From Mycobacteroides chelonae (lineage in GTDB: Bacteria > Actinomycetota > Actinomycetes > Mycobacteriales > Mycobacteriaceae): a stretch of 64,000 nucleotides of DNA. The notes beneath the pieces are model-generated. The model was given only the letters and a program-made list of their open reading frames with translations, made no database searches and was not told where the DNA came from. Where the stretch lies: contig NZ_CP050145.1 in assembly GCF_016767715.1 (NCBI RefSeq), forward strand, positions 2,480,001-2,544,000. Reading direction: 5' to 3'. The position numbers were made by a program, and so were the translations under genes. Shown here in pieces: positions 50,145-58,794 of this stretch. Numbering within the stretch: the first letter of the stretch is position 1; the number at the start of each line of letters is the position of its first letter.

Positions 50145-53100
50145 TCACGTGGTCTGGAGGGACGGTCCGGACAGGGCGACAACAGGTAACGCTTGATGTG
50201 CGAACAGTTCTTCGAAGGAAGGCAGACGGCCGATCTTGTCCCGGTTTTTGTTGCTCTGGTACAGGATCCAGCCGTAGGTTCCCGGGCTGTCCATGGACAA
50301 GACGTTGCGTTGGCTCAGCGCCTCCTTGTAATCGTTGAGGCGCTTGTCCGCGATCAGCACGGCCAGGTCCTCATCGCTATGCCCGTCGATCGCCTCACGT
50401 GCATACTTTTGCAGCTTCTGGATCAAGAAGAAGTCCTCGGTGAGTACGAGATTGCGCACTGCCTTGCCGATCCGGGGGTCGGTGACGTCCGTGACGTTCG
50501 GCATCCTGGACAGCGCGAGCTGCTGGGCCATGTTCAGCACCGTGTAGGTGTTCAGCAGCGCGTACATCCCTTCGGTATCGGTGTCGCCGTATGCGGGCAC
50601 CGATCCTTCGAGGACATCGCGCTGGCTCCGGTAGGACAGCTTGAACTTGTGTACTTGGTAGCCGGCCAGGGCGGCGGCCAATTCGTCCAGCAGTTCCTTG
50701 CGTGTCTTGCCTTGCAGAATGGCGTCGGAATCCTGGTACTGCAACAGCGCCCGCGACATCGTGTAGACCAGGTGCTCCCGGGTGCTCTGCCAATCATCAA
50801 GCAGGGCTTGGCCTCTGACTGACCCGGTGGCCGCCACATGCCATTGCAGCAGGATGCGGGCTGCGGCCTCGTGGAACGGGGCATCGGTCACGGGCAGTAC
50901 CAGCACCGAGTCGCTGCTGACCTTCGAGGGCAGTTCGCCGTGCGGGTCGTACTGGTACAGGAAGCCGCCGCTCATCCCGTTCGCCACGCCCTTGCCGAAT
51001 CCGCCGATGTTGAGCACGGCACCATTGGTCATGTATTCACAAAGGAATTCGCCGACGCCCTCGACCACTGCCGTTGCACCCGAGTTCCGAACCGCGAAGC
51101 GGTCCCCGGCCTGGCCTTCTACGAACAGGCGTCCCCCCGAAGCACCGAAGAGGGCGAAGTTTCCGATCAGGACGTTGCCGCCCGGCGCCTCCGAACCACC
51201 GCCGGGTGAGCGCACGGTGATCGTGCCGCCGCAGGCGCTCTTACCGACTCCATCGTTGCAGGTGCCCGTGTGCATCAGCATCATGCCGTCGTTGCAGAAC
51301 ACGCCGTAGCTCTGGCCTGCCGAGCCCGTTGTGGTGATCGAGACACTCTCGGGTAGCAAGTAACGACGGCCACGTTCGTCAACGGCGACCGCGGATCCTT
51401 CTGCCCCTTGATAGTTGAGCATCCGCTCGATATCGATCGCGAGCTGACCGCCGACGCTCTTGTTCTGGTTGGTCAGCTGTCTGGGTGGCAGTACCGTGCC
51501 GTCGAGGTCGAGCTGCTCGGTGAACGCGTCGTCCACGGAGTAGTCCTTCTCCATGTACACCGGATTCTGGACGACGAATTCCTCTGCCACCGCAAGCATG
51601 CGGCGCAGATCGAGGGTGCCGATGCTCGACGGGTGATCCAGCAGATGCAGGAGGTCGCTGCGACCGCGCGCTTCACGCAGCGTCCGCAGGCCGAGCGTCG
51701 CCAGCAGCTCCCGCACTTCGTGCGCGATGTTCAGCAGATACTGGGCAAGTGCCCGAGGATCACCCTCGAAGACCTCGGCGTTGGTCGTCAGCCCGGCCGG
51801 ACATTTGATGTTGCAGTTCTTGGCCATGACGCACTTGAGCATCATCAGGGCGGTGGTCCCGAACTCGAAACTGTCCGCCCCCAGCAGCGCTGACTTGATG
51901 ACGTCGCTGGCGGTCTGATGCGCGCCCGAGCAGCGGAGCACAACCTTCTGCCGGATTCCATTGGCGCACAAAGCCTGATGCACTTCGGCCACACCGATTT
52001 CCGCCGAGCGGCCCGCATACTTGAGGCTTGTCACGGCCGCCGCTCCGGTGCCACCGGTGTTGCCCGCGACATTGATGACATCGGCGCCGGCCTTGGCAAC
52101 ACCCACGGCAATCGTGCCGATGCCCTCCGAAGAAACCAGTTTCACGATCACCCGGACACGGGCCGCCTTGCAATCGTGGATCAGCTGCGCGAGGTCCTCG
52201 ATCGAGTACGTGTCGTGATGGGGCGGAGGAGAGACGAGTTCGACACCCGGGGTTCCTCCGCGCGCCGCGGCGATCTGGACGGTTACTTTCGGCGCTGGAA
52301 GTTGGCCGCCTTCACCGGGTTTGGCGCCCTGCCCGATCTTGATCTCCAGCTCCTGGAGCATCGGGTCGGCAAGGTATCCCGCCCACACTCCGAAGCGCCC
52401 GGAGGCGAACTGCTTGATGCGGGAGCCGCGGATGGTGCCGTAACGGCTGATGTGTTCGCCGCCCTCGCCGCAGTTGGAGAGTCCGCCAACCAAGTTGGTT
52501 CCGTGGGCCACGGCCTCGTGTGCCGGGGCCACCAACGCGCCGTGGCTCATGGCACCCGATGTCAGCGTGGGGGTGATTTCACTGGCCGGTTGCACTGAGG
52601 ACAGGGAAACCGAATCCGGAGCCGTCCTGATCTTCGTCAGGTAGCTCGCCGCTTGGCCGGTCGCCTTCAGATGCAGCTCGTCGCCGATGATCTCCTGGCT
52701 GGTGATGTCAGCGCCGAACCGGACCCGAAGCGAGGCTGCCAGCGCCGCGAGCCGCTCGTGGGTGTGTGAGAGCCGCAGCACGAACTTGCCATCGGATTCC
52801 CGGCAGGACAGGCCACGCACCTGAAAGTCGTTGTTTCCGAACCGGGCGAATTGCCCCATTTCCCTGCGGAACTCGTTGGCGGTACGCACGAAATTCACAT
52901 CGGCGGGCAGCGCCAGTACGTCCCGAAGCGCCGCCGGGCGCCGGGTGCGTTCTGTGTTCATAGCCCGGACAAAACTGCGGTAGCCCGGGGTGATATCGAA
53001 ACTATCGACAGCGCGCGTGGGCAGCTCGTCAAAGCTGTTGTTGCGGTACGCGCCGTCGTCCAGCCCGAACGCACCCTCGAGTTGGTGCAATGGCAGCAGC

Positions 53101-55562
53101 CTCAGGTAGGTCGGGTCGGCCATGTCGGGGTTTTCCGGGCGCGCTTCGTCCCCGAATGAGATGGCTTCCTCGGTCATGTCGACGAATCCGCGTACCGCCG
53201 TGGTGCCGTACGAGTGGCCCGCGCCCTCGGCTCGCTCCTTGAACAGCCCCAGCAGCGGAACGTCTTTCTCGCCGGTCACCGCCAGTGCACGCGCATGCCA
53301 GTCGGCGACAGCTGTTGCGAGAGTGGAGAAACCGACACCGGCGACCGGTGACACGACATTGGGGAAGTATCTGTGCAACACCGGATCAGAGGTATCGAGG
53401 TAATTCGGTTCGAAGAACTCGCCGCCGATGTAACTCTCGACGGTACATAGGCCCACGCGGCCCATCGTCTTCATCAGTGACTTCTCGGCCGCCTTGGCGA
53501 AATGTTTGAACGCCTTGTCGGCATCGGCCCCGTACTTCTCCTCGGCCCGCATCTGTACGGCCAGCGGGTATACCGCCGACGCGCCGAATCCCAGCACGGC
53601 GGCCACGTGGTGCGAGGAACACAGTTGTCCGCTCTCGGCGATCAACGAAACACGCAGCCGTAGGCCCTCTTCGATCAGCCGCTGATTGATGGCGGAGATG
53701 ACGATGATGAGGGGCATTGCCGCGCGATCACTGGAGACATGGCGGTCGGAGATCACCGCAATGCCGCCGGACTCCCGCGCGAATTGCTCTACCGCATCGC
53801 ATAGTTCATCGATGGCCCGCACGATCCGTTCGGCGTTGGATGCCGGGTCGGAGAGCTCGATGCGATAGCGCATCCCGAAACGCCGGACCGGGGTGCCCTG
53901 CTGCTCGCGGATCTTGAGCATGTCGAGATGGGTCAGGATGGGGGAGGGGACCACGATCTGCGGTGCGGGCTGAGCCCCGCTGTTGGGCTTTGCGCCGAGC
54001 GCAACACGCAAGGTCATTCCATCCGCCTCGCGGATGGAATCCAGTGGTGGGTTGGTCACCTGGGCGAACCGCTGCGAGAAGTATTTCGCAACGCCACCTT
54101 CCTGATTGGAGAGGGCGTTGATGGCTGCGCCGTAGCCCATCGCGGAAATCTTCTCCTGACCGGTCGCCAGCATCGGATCCATCAGGAACTTGAAGCTTTC
54201 CTGGTTGAGTGAGTACGCCACGTACCGCTGGTGACGGTCGAGGTCGCCGTCGTATCGTGCCGGCGAGCCCTGGCCCGCCGGGGGCACGTGGGGCAAGTCC
54301 GCGATGTTCACGCGGGCCTGCGCCAGCATGGTGGGGTAATCATGGCGCGCGGCAAGCTTTTCGAGAGCCTCGATGGTTCCGTAGGAACGGCCTTCGGCAT
54401 GGTCGTAGTAGCGCATGCCGCCGGCCTCGATGCGGCCGCGCTCGATCACGGTGTCGGGGTCGAAGTAGATCTGTCCGGCCTCGGACATCACTCCGAGGTA
54501 CTCGGCCGTCTCGACCGTGCGTAGTGGCCTGAGCCCAAGCCGGTCCAGGCGCGCACCGATGATGTTGCCGTCCCCGAAGATCAGCGCGGCGGGGCCGTCG
54601 TTCTTCTCCTCGTAGAGGCTGAAGTATTCGAGCATCGCCGTCACACCGGGCGAGAGTGTTGTGTCGTTCTCCCATGCGGGCGGCATCATCGCAACGACGG
54701 CGGTGACGAGGTCGAGATCGTCCTCAAGCACCCGGCTTTGCAGGGTTTGATCCAGTCGGCAACTGTCCGATTGCCCCACCGGGCGAATAATGGCCCGGTT
54801 CCGGGCCAGCGCGATCGCATTCTCGGACAAGCGATTCTTCTTGTCCGTGTTGAGCTCACCGTTGTGCGCCATCAGCCGGAACGGCTGAGCCATGGTCGCA
54901 TTCGGTGCGGTGTTGGTGGAGAACCTGGTATGGAAGAACATCGAGTGCACTTCCATCCGCGGATCGGACAGGTCGCTGAAGTACGGCACCACTTCGTTGG
55001 AGTTCAGGCGCCCTTTGAGGACTTGAGTGTGCGTGCTGAGCGAGAGTGGGTAGAGCCCAAGCAGTTCCGGGCGCGTGTAGGCCACGGCCTCGATCGCCAT
55101 GAGCGCCTCATGTGTCTTGCGCTCGGAATCGGAACGGAATACCCATTGCCGAATCGGCAGCTGGTACTTCACAGCGGCAGGGCGAATCGCCCCGTTGTCC
55201 ACTGGCACATCCCGTGTGAGCAGGATCGTGAATCCCTGTGCCCGCAGGGCCTGTTCGATGACCGCCTCGGCCTCGGGGTGGAATGCCGGATCGGTGGGCA
55301 AGAAGAAGTTGCCCACCCCGAACTCGCCCGGCAGCAAGTCGGGATCGCCGGTCAGTTCGGAGAAGAAGCGCAAGGACAGGTCCATGTTCACGCCAGCGCC
55401 GTCACCAACGCCCTCGGAAGACATTCCTCCTCGGTGCGGCACGGCGCAGAGTGCCTCGTGGAGCTTGCGCACGACATCGTGTGTCTGGATGCCGTCTTTA
55501 CGGGTCAGGAAGCCGACACCGCAGCTATTTTTCTCCTGGCTCTGGTCATACAGCCCGTTCAG
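50145..55562 (-). CDS. gltB: extended glutamate synthase large subunit (GltB-like)
   Basis: The 1805-residue protein has the amidotransferase domain beginning NSCGVGFLTRKDG (Cys nucleophile), the FMN/TIM-barrel domain (GGEHISRYGTIRGSRIKQFASGRFGVWAGYL, IKIGQGAKPGEGGQLP, AGNTGGTGAAAVTSLKYAG), the iron-sulfur loop CVMAKNCNIKCPAG and the GXGXG helix (FALFGASGGRLFVEG). It is about 280 residues longer than GltB at the C-terminus. The Cys lies upstream of the first ATG/GTG/TTG in frame (GTG 55472), so CTG 55562, six bases after GGTGAGGAG, is proposed as the start. There is no gltD. Confidence 0.88.
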   Translation of the reverse strand: MNGLYDQSQEKNSCGVGFLTRKDGIQTHDVVRKLHEALCAVPHRGGMSSEGVGDGAGVNMDLSLRFFSELTGDPDLLPGEFGVGNFFLPTDPAFHPEAEAVIEQALRAQGFTILLTRDVPVDNGAIRPAAVKYQLPIRQWVFRSDSERKTHEALMAIEAVAYTRPELLGLYPLSLSTHTQVLKGRLNSNEVVPYFSDLSDPRMEVHSMFFHTRFSTNTAPNATMAQPFRLMAHNGELNTDKKNRLSENAIALARNRAIIRPVGQSDSCRLDQTLQSRVLEDDLDLVTAVVAMMPPAWENDTTLSPGVTAMLEYFSLYEEKNDGPAALIFGDGNIIGARLDRLGLRPLRTVETAEYLGVMSEAGQIYFDPDTVIERGRIEAGGMRYYDHAEGRSYGTIEALEKLAARHDYPTMLAQARVNIADLPHVPPAGQGSPARYDGDLDRHQRYVAYSLNQESFKFLMDPMLATGQEKISAMGYGAAINALSNQEGGVAKYFSQRFAQVTNPPLDSIREADGMTLRVALGAKPNSGAQPAPQIVVPSPILTHLDMLKIREQQGTPVRRFGMRYRIELSDPASNAERIVRAIDELCDAVEQFARESGGIAVISDRHVSSDRAAMPLIIVISAINQRLIEEGLRLRVSLIAESGQLCSSHHVAAVLGFGASAVYPLAVQMRAEEKYGADADKAFKHFAKAAEKSLMKTMGRVGLCTVESYIGGEFFEPNYLDTSDPVLHRYFPNVVSPVAGVGFSTLATAVADWHARALAVTGEKDVPLLGLFKERAEGAGHSYGTTAVRGFVDMTEEAISFGDEARPENPDMADPTYLRLLPLHQLEGAFGLDDGAYRNNSFDELPTRAVDSFDITPGYRSFVRAMNTERTRRPAALRDVLALPADVNFVRTANEFRREMGQFARFGNNDFQVRGLSCRESDGKFVLRLSHTHERLAALAASLRVRFGADITSQEIIGDELHLKATGQAASYLTKIRTAPDSVSLSSVQPASEITPTLTSGAMSHGALVAPAHEAVAHGTNLVGGLSNCGEGGEHISRYGTIRGSRIKQFASGRFGVWAGYLADPMLQELEIKIGQGAKPGEGGQLPAPKVTVQIAAARGGTPGVELVSPPPHHDTYSIEDLAQLIHDCKAARVRVIVKLVSSEGIGTIAVGVAKAGADVINVAGNTGGTGAAAVTSLKYAGRSAEIGVAEVHQALCANGIRQKVVLRCSGAHQTASDVIKSALLGADSFEFGTTALMMLKCVMAKNCNIKCPAGLTTNAEVFEGDPRALAQYLLNIAHEVRELLATLGLRTLREARGRSDLLHLLDHPSSIGTLDLRRMLAVAEEFVVQNPVYMEKDYSVDDAFTEQLDLDGTVLPPRQLTNQNKSVGGQLAIDIERMLNYQGAEGSAVAVDERGRRYLLPESVSITTTGSAGQSYGVFCNDGMMLMHTGTCNDGVGKSACGGTITVRSPGGGSEAPGGNVLIGNFALFGASGGRLFVEGQAGDRFAVRNSGATAVVEGVGEFLCEYMTNGAVLNIGGFGKGVANGMSGGFLYQYDPHGELPSKVSSDSVLVLPVTDAPFHEAAARILLQWHVAATGSVRGQALLDDWQSTREHLVYTMSRALLQYQDSDAILQGKTRKELLDELAAALAGYQVHKFKLSYRSQRDVLEGSVPAYGDTDTEGMYALLNTYTVLNMAQQLALSRMPNVTDVTDPRIGKAVRNLVLTEDFFLIQKLQKYAREAIDGHSDEDLAVLIADKRLNDYKEALSQRNVLSMDSPGTYGWILYQSNKNRDKIGRLPSFEELFAHQALPVVALSGPSLQTT

Positions 55563-55572
55563 CCGATTCTCC

Positions 55573-55659
55573 TCACCCAGCGCCGCGCACGGCGTATCCA
55601 GCGTGTGACGTTGGGTTTCTCGTTCGTTGAGCGAACCCGCCCTGACCAGCGCTCGGCAT
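55573..55659 (-). CDS. 28-codon ORF upstream of gltB (possible leader)
   Basis: ATG 55659 opens a frame of 28 codons (MPSAGQGGFAQRTRNPTSHA and eight more) that ends at TGA 55573-55575, inside the Shine-Dalgarno region of the proposed gltB CTG start. No ribosome site or -10 box is obvious, so translation is uncertain. If it is translated, it would couple ribosomes to gltB. Confidence 0.25.
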   Translation of the reverse strand: MPSAGQGGFAQRTRNPTSHAGYAVRGAG

Positions 55660-55704
55660 GGTCGCGACCTGGCAGACGCCGGTTCCCCGGCCTCCTGGGG
55701 TCAG

Positions 55705-55724
55705 TTAAACCAAGCCTAGCCTAA
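55705..55724. promoter_or_regulatory. IdeR-like iron box in front of the gltB operon
   Basis: TTAAACCAAGCCTAGCCTAA matches 13 of 19 positions of the IdeR/DtxR consensus TTAGGTTAGGCTAACCTAA. One half is nearly perfect (minus strand TTAGGCTAGGCT) and the other is poor. It lies about 145 bases upstream of the proposed gltB start. Confidence 0.45.
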
Positions 55725-55829
55725 GTCGATGAGGTCTGATAGTCGGCGGGATATACGTCACACCGAGGATCAGGCCTAGCAAGCGTGCCGACGCTTCGAT
55801 GGACCGGCCGCCACTTCCCATTATGGGGC

Positions 55830-55850
55830 AGCGGCGGAAAAATCGCCGCT
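55830..55850 (-). terminator. hairpin after the hemophore-family gene
   Basis: AGCGGCG and CGCCGCT form a 7-bp stem with a 7-base A/T-rich loop that begins at the stop codon of the hemophore-family gene. It is a plausible terminator. Confidence 0.55.
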
Positions 55851-56182
55851 CAGTAGTTATTGCAGGAGTTGGCGACCTGGTTGATCAGGACGGTGTACTC
55901 CTGAACGGCCGGCATGCCCCGTACCTCGTTGACCATCTGCTGGCGCTTCACCTTGGGCGACGCCACGAACTGCTGCAGCCAGGCACCGGCGATCGGATTC
56001 GCGTTCACCTGCTGTGCCGCCGCGGGCGACTGCTCGTTCAGTGCCGCCATGATCTGCGGGTATGTGCATGTGGTGTTGACGATGGCCGTCACATCCGGGT
56101 CGGCGGACGCGATTCCACCGCCTGCAACCAGCGACAATGCGATCGCGCCAGAACCAACAATCAACTTCGCCGTCAAGGGCAT
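55850..56182 (-). CDS. hemophore-family secreted protein
   Basis: The 110-residue protein has a signal peptide (KLIVGSGAIALSLVAGGGIASA). The mature helical domain has the family pattern TCTYPQIMAALNEQSPAAAQQVNANPIAGAWLQQFVASP, QQMVNEVRGMP and the terminal QVANSCNNY. The two Cys residues should form a disulphide. Mycobacterial proteins with this layout are annotated as hemophore-related and bind haem outside the cell. It is transcribed toward the gltB operon region, 280 bases past its IdeR-like box, but has its own SD (GGAAGGTAGACGAG). Confidence 0.85.
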   Translation of the reverse strand: MPLTAKLIVGSGAIALSLVAGGGIASADPDVTAIVNTTCTYPQIMAALNEQSPAAAQQVNANPIAGAWLQQFVASPKVKRQQMVNEVRGMPAVQEYTVLINQVANSCNNY

Positions 56183-56365
56183 TCTCGTCTACCTTCCACC
56201 AGTTCCCCCGACGTCCATATCGACGGTCGGCGAGATTCCGTTACGCACAACGCTAGCAGGATCACGAGAGTCCTTAGTCATGCTATCTACCGGCTGGTGA
56301 GCTCCAAATGGAAGCTCCGCCAACACGAATGACACGTCGATGGCGTGATGAAGCCCACTTTTGTA

Positions 56366-56400
56366 TGGCCGAAAGTCACTGGCAGTGGGGATTTTGGCCC
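56366..56400. promoter_or_regulatory. two DosR-box-like elements upstream of a universal stress gene
   Basis: Box 1, read on the minus strand, is GTGACTTTCGGCCA (56366-56379). Box 2, on the plus strand, is GGGGATTTTGGCCC (56387-56400). Each matches 10 of the 12 fixed positions of GGGACTTTNGNCCC, and the centres are 21 bases apart. They lie 73-107 bases before the universal stress gene, so induction by hypoxia through DosR is plausible. Confidence 0.65.
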
Positions 56401-56472
56401 ATGGCTGCCGCGCCGGGCGGTCAATAGTGTCGGGGAGGAGGAGCAGAGCCGCCCTATCGCATCGGAGGAGCC

Positions 56473-57357
56473 ATGACCGCCACGACACCCAACCCCCACA
56501 TTCTTGTCGGTATCGACGGATCGACATCGGCGCTCCACGCCCTGACGTGGGCAGGCGCCGAGGCCCAGCAGCGGAATCTGCCGCTGACGCTGGTGCACGC
56601 CGTCGATCACAGCAGCTTCGGGCAGGGTTACAACCTGGGGGCGTCGGCGAGCTTCTTTGATCACCTGGACACCGATGGCGCCGAGTTCCTCAGTCAGGCC
56701 AAGGACCATGTCTACGCACTGTTCCCGAATGTCGAAGTGTCCACGGTCAAGGCGGCGGGTAAGCCCGTCGCGATCCTCGTGGAGTTGTCCCGGAACGCTG
56801 TCATGACGGTGCTCGGGTCCAGCGGGCTCGGCGGATTCACCGGCATGATGGCCGGCTCGGTATCGGTATCGCTGACCGCGAAGGGCCACAGCCCGGTTGT
56901 CGTGGTGAGAGAAGCGGCGGGACCTGCAGGGCCGGTTGTCGTGGGAGTCGCCGATTCCGATTCCAGCGACGGCGCGCTTGCGTGGGCGTTCGAGGAGGCC
57001 TCGATGCGACACGCCGAGCTGGTGGCGGTGCATGTCTGGAACAACATTCCGCCGGGGTACGTCTACGCCTACACCGCGTGGAGCGCCGTCGATTCGACCA
57101 CAGAGGAACGGCGCCAGGAACAGATTCTTGCCGAGCGTCTATCCGGCTGGCAGGAGAAGCATCCGGACGTACCGGTCCGGCGCGTTCTCGCGATCGGGCA
57201 TCCCGCCGACGTCCTGCTCCGCGCGTCCGAGGGCGCGCAGTTGATCGTCACGGGAAGCCGCGGCCGCGGTGACGTCGCGGGATTCTTCCTCGGATCCACC
57301 AGCCATGCGCTGATTCACAAGGCTGCTTGCCCGGTGCTGGTGACACCGCGGCCGTAG
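56473..57357 (+). CDS. universal stress protein (two UspA domains)
   Basis: The 294-residue protein has two UspA domains. The first begins HILVGIDGSTSALHALTWAGAEAQQRNLPLTLVHAVDH and ends VLGSSGLGGFTGMMAGSVSVSLTAKGHSPVVVVRE. The second begins PVVVGVADSDSSDGALAWAFEEASMRHAELVAVHVWNN and ends LIVTGSRGRGDVAGFFLGSTSHALIHKAACPVLVTP. Both carry the G-x2-G-x9-G(S/T) ATP loop. Tandem-domain USPs of this type in mycobacteria are mostly DosR-regulated, and two DosR-like boxes lie upstream. The start follows GGAGGAGCC. Confidence 0.93.
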   Translation: MTATTPNPHILVGIDGSTSALHALTWAGAEAQQRNLPLTLVHAVDHSSFGQGYNLGASASFFDHLDTDGAEFLSQAKDHVYALFPNVEVSTVKAAGKPVAILVELSRNAVMTVLGSSGLGGFTGMMAGSVSVSLTAKGHSPVVVVREAAGPAGPVVVGVADSDSSDGALAWAFEEASMRHAELVAVHVWNNIPPGYVYAYTAWSAVDSTTEERRQEQILAERLSGWQEKHPDVPVRRVLAIGHPADVLLRASEGAQLIVTGSRGRGDVAGFFLGSTSHALIHKAACPVLVTPRP

Positions 57358-57360
57358 TCT
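57355..57360 (+). promoter_or_regulatory. leaderless -10 box overlapping a TAG stop codon
   Basis: TAGTCT lies at -12 to -7 of GTG 57367, and its first three bases are the stop codon of the universal stress gene. Confidence 0.55.
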
Positions 57361-57366
57361 CGATAT

Positions 57367-57915
57367 GTGACCACCGCGCTGAAGGAATGGAGTGCGGCGG
57401 TGCATGCGCTGCTCGACGGCCGACAGCAGATTCTGCTGCGCAAGGGCGGAATTCACGAGAAGCGTTTCACGCTCGCCGATTCCCGGTTCCTGCTCTTCCC
57501 GACGATCGTGCACGGCCACGCCGAACGGGTGCGACCGGAACACCATGACGTACTCGAGCGTGCCGCCGCCGATAGCACCGAAACCGACGTAGTGGTGCGA
57601 GCCGGGGCCGAGGTTGTCGCCGCAATCGAGGTCACTCGGGCCGAGGCGCTCGAAGAGATTGCGTCGCTGCATATCTGGACAGCCGAATCCATTCGTGAGG
57701 ACCGCGTGGATTTCCGGCCCAAACACCGGCTGACAGTCTTGGTGGTGCGTGCGTACCCGTTGGTCACGCCTGTGAGAATTCCCCGTGACGACGGGCATGT
57801 CGGCTGCACCAGCTGGGTGCAGCTCGAGGTCAACCCGCGGTGGGGCACACCGGTGCACACGGAAGGAACACTTGCCGAGGTCGCTCAGCGGGTCCGCGAG
57901 TCTGTAGGTGCGTGA
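57367..57915 (+). CDS. DUF1802-family protein
   Basis: The 182-residue protein shows the DUF1802 pattern: LKEWSAAVHALLDGRQQILLRKGGIHEKRFTLADSRFLLFPTIVHGHAERVRPEHHDVL and VTRAEALEEIASLHIWTAESIREDRVDFRPKHRLTVLVVRAYPL. The family is cytoplasmic and of unknown function. GTG 57367 begins at the transcription start predicted by the -10 box that overlaps the universal stress stop. Its last 31 bases overlap the convergent membrane-protein gene. Confidence 0.82.
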   Translation: MTTALKEWSAAVHALLDGRQQILLRKGGIHEKRFTLADSRFLLFPTIVHGHAERVRPEHHDVLERAAADSTETDVVVRAGAEVVAAIEVTRAEALEEIASLHIWTAESIREDRVDFRPKHRLTVLVVRAYPLVTPVRIPRDDGHVGCTSWVQLEVNPRWGTPVHTEGTLAEVAQRVRESVGA

Positions 57916-58661
57916 GGGAGCTCGGGGGTTGGTGTCCCACCGATAGCGTCGAGCCATCGCCGGCGTACCGGACCCCACCGGCGGTCGAACACCAGGGCCC
58001 GCTGCCGCGCTCGTTCGAGCTTCTCCGGCGAGTAGCGCCACCGCGCCCACGGGGATGTCGGGCGGGCCAGGCGAACCGCCGCCCACCAGGCGATGGGGGC
58101 GATGAAAATGCCGATCATCGCGGTGGGGTACTTGCCTTTGAGGGCGGTGAGCGCCACCAGCCCCAGGTGTACCAGCAGCAGCATCACCGCGACCCCGCGA
58201 GCGATGGCGATGACGCCGGTCAGGCCATCCACATTGAGCGGCGAGACACCGACCGCAGCCAGACCGATGCAGGCGGTGGCAAGCGTGACCATATCGACCG
58301 AAAGCTGACCTTCGTTGGACCAGTAGACGTCCTCCAGATGGAAGATCATCGCGAACTCGTCGAGCACCAGCGATGCGCCGATCCCCACCAGTAGACCGGC
58401 GAAGTATGTCCACACCGACAACGGCGGAGAGCCGAGCGCTGTGAACCCCCCGACGATCAACAGGATCACGCCCGGCACGGAATGGTGGATGTGGACGCCG
58501 CCACCGGAGATGTTGTGAAACGGGCCCCGCCCGTCACGGATGAGCCGGGTAATGGTGCGCGTCACCACGAAGGTCACCACGAACGCCACGAAGCCGAGCA
58601 GCAAGGGACCTTTGTAACCGTCCACCACGTCGTACTGCCACCAGGTATCCAGCCAGGCCAC
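57885..58661 (-). CDS. conserved membrane protein of unknown function
   Basis: The 258-residue protein has six predicted helices (for example GPLLLGFVAFVVTFVVTRTITRLI, GVILLIVGGFTALG, TYFAGLLVGIGASLVLDEFAMIF, VTLATACIGLAAVGV, VAVMLLLVHLGLVALTAL, AMIGIFIAPIAWWAAVRLA). The loop FHNISGGGVHIHHSVPG is His-rich and conserved in actinobacterial relatives. The C-terminus is Arg-rich and cytoplasmic. No function is known. GTG 58661 has TAACAT at -12 to -7, so it is probably leaderless. Confidence 0.72.
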   Translation of the reverse strand: MAWLDTWWQYDVVDGYKGPLLLGFVAFVVTFVVTRTITRLIRDGRGPFHNISGGGVHIHHSVPGVILLIVGGFTALGSPPLSVWTYFAGLLVGIGASLVLDEFAMIFHLEDVYWSNEGQLSVDMVTLATACIGLAAVGVSPLNVDGLTGVIAIARGVAVMLLLVHLGLVALTALKGKYPTAMIGIFIAPIAWWAAVRLARPTSPWARWRYSPEKLERARQRALVFDRRWGPVRRRWLDAIGGTPTPELPHAPTDSRTR

Positions 58662-58794
58662 CTTCGGATGTTAGCCGGTCAGAGGTGCGGTACCGGGAAA
58701 AGAGAGGGGGAGATCCCCACGGCGTTGCGCGTCAAAGTAAGGTCGCCCTCACCCAGCGCTGGGGAGCAGCCCCGCGCGCGAGTGAGGGAGTGCT

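Noticed and set aside
58738..58756. IdeR-like box before the stand-alone diflavin gene
   Set aside because: TAAGGTCGCCCTCACCCAG matches only about 11 of 19 consensus positions, which is too weak to call.
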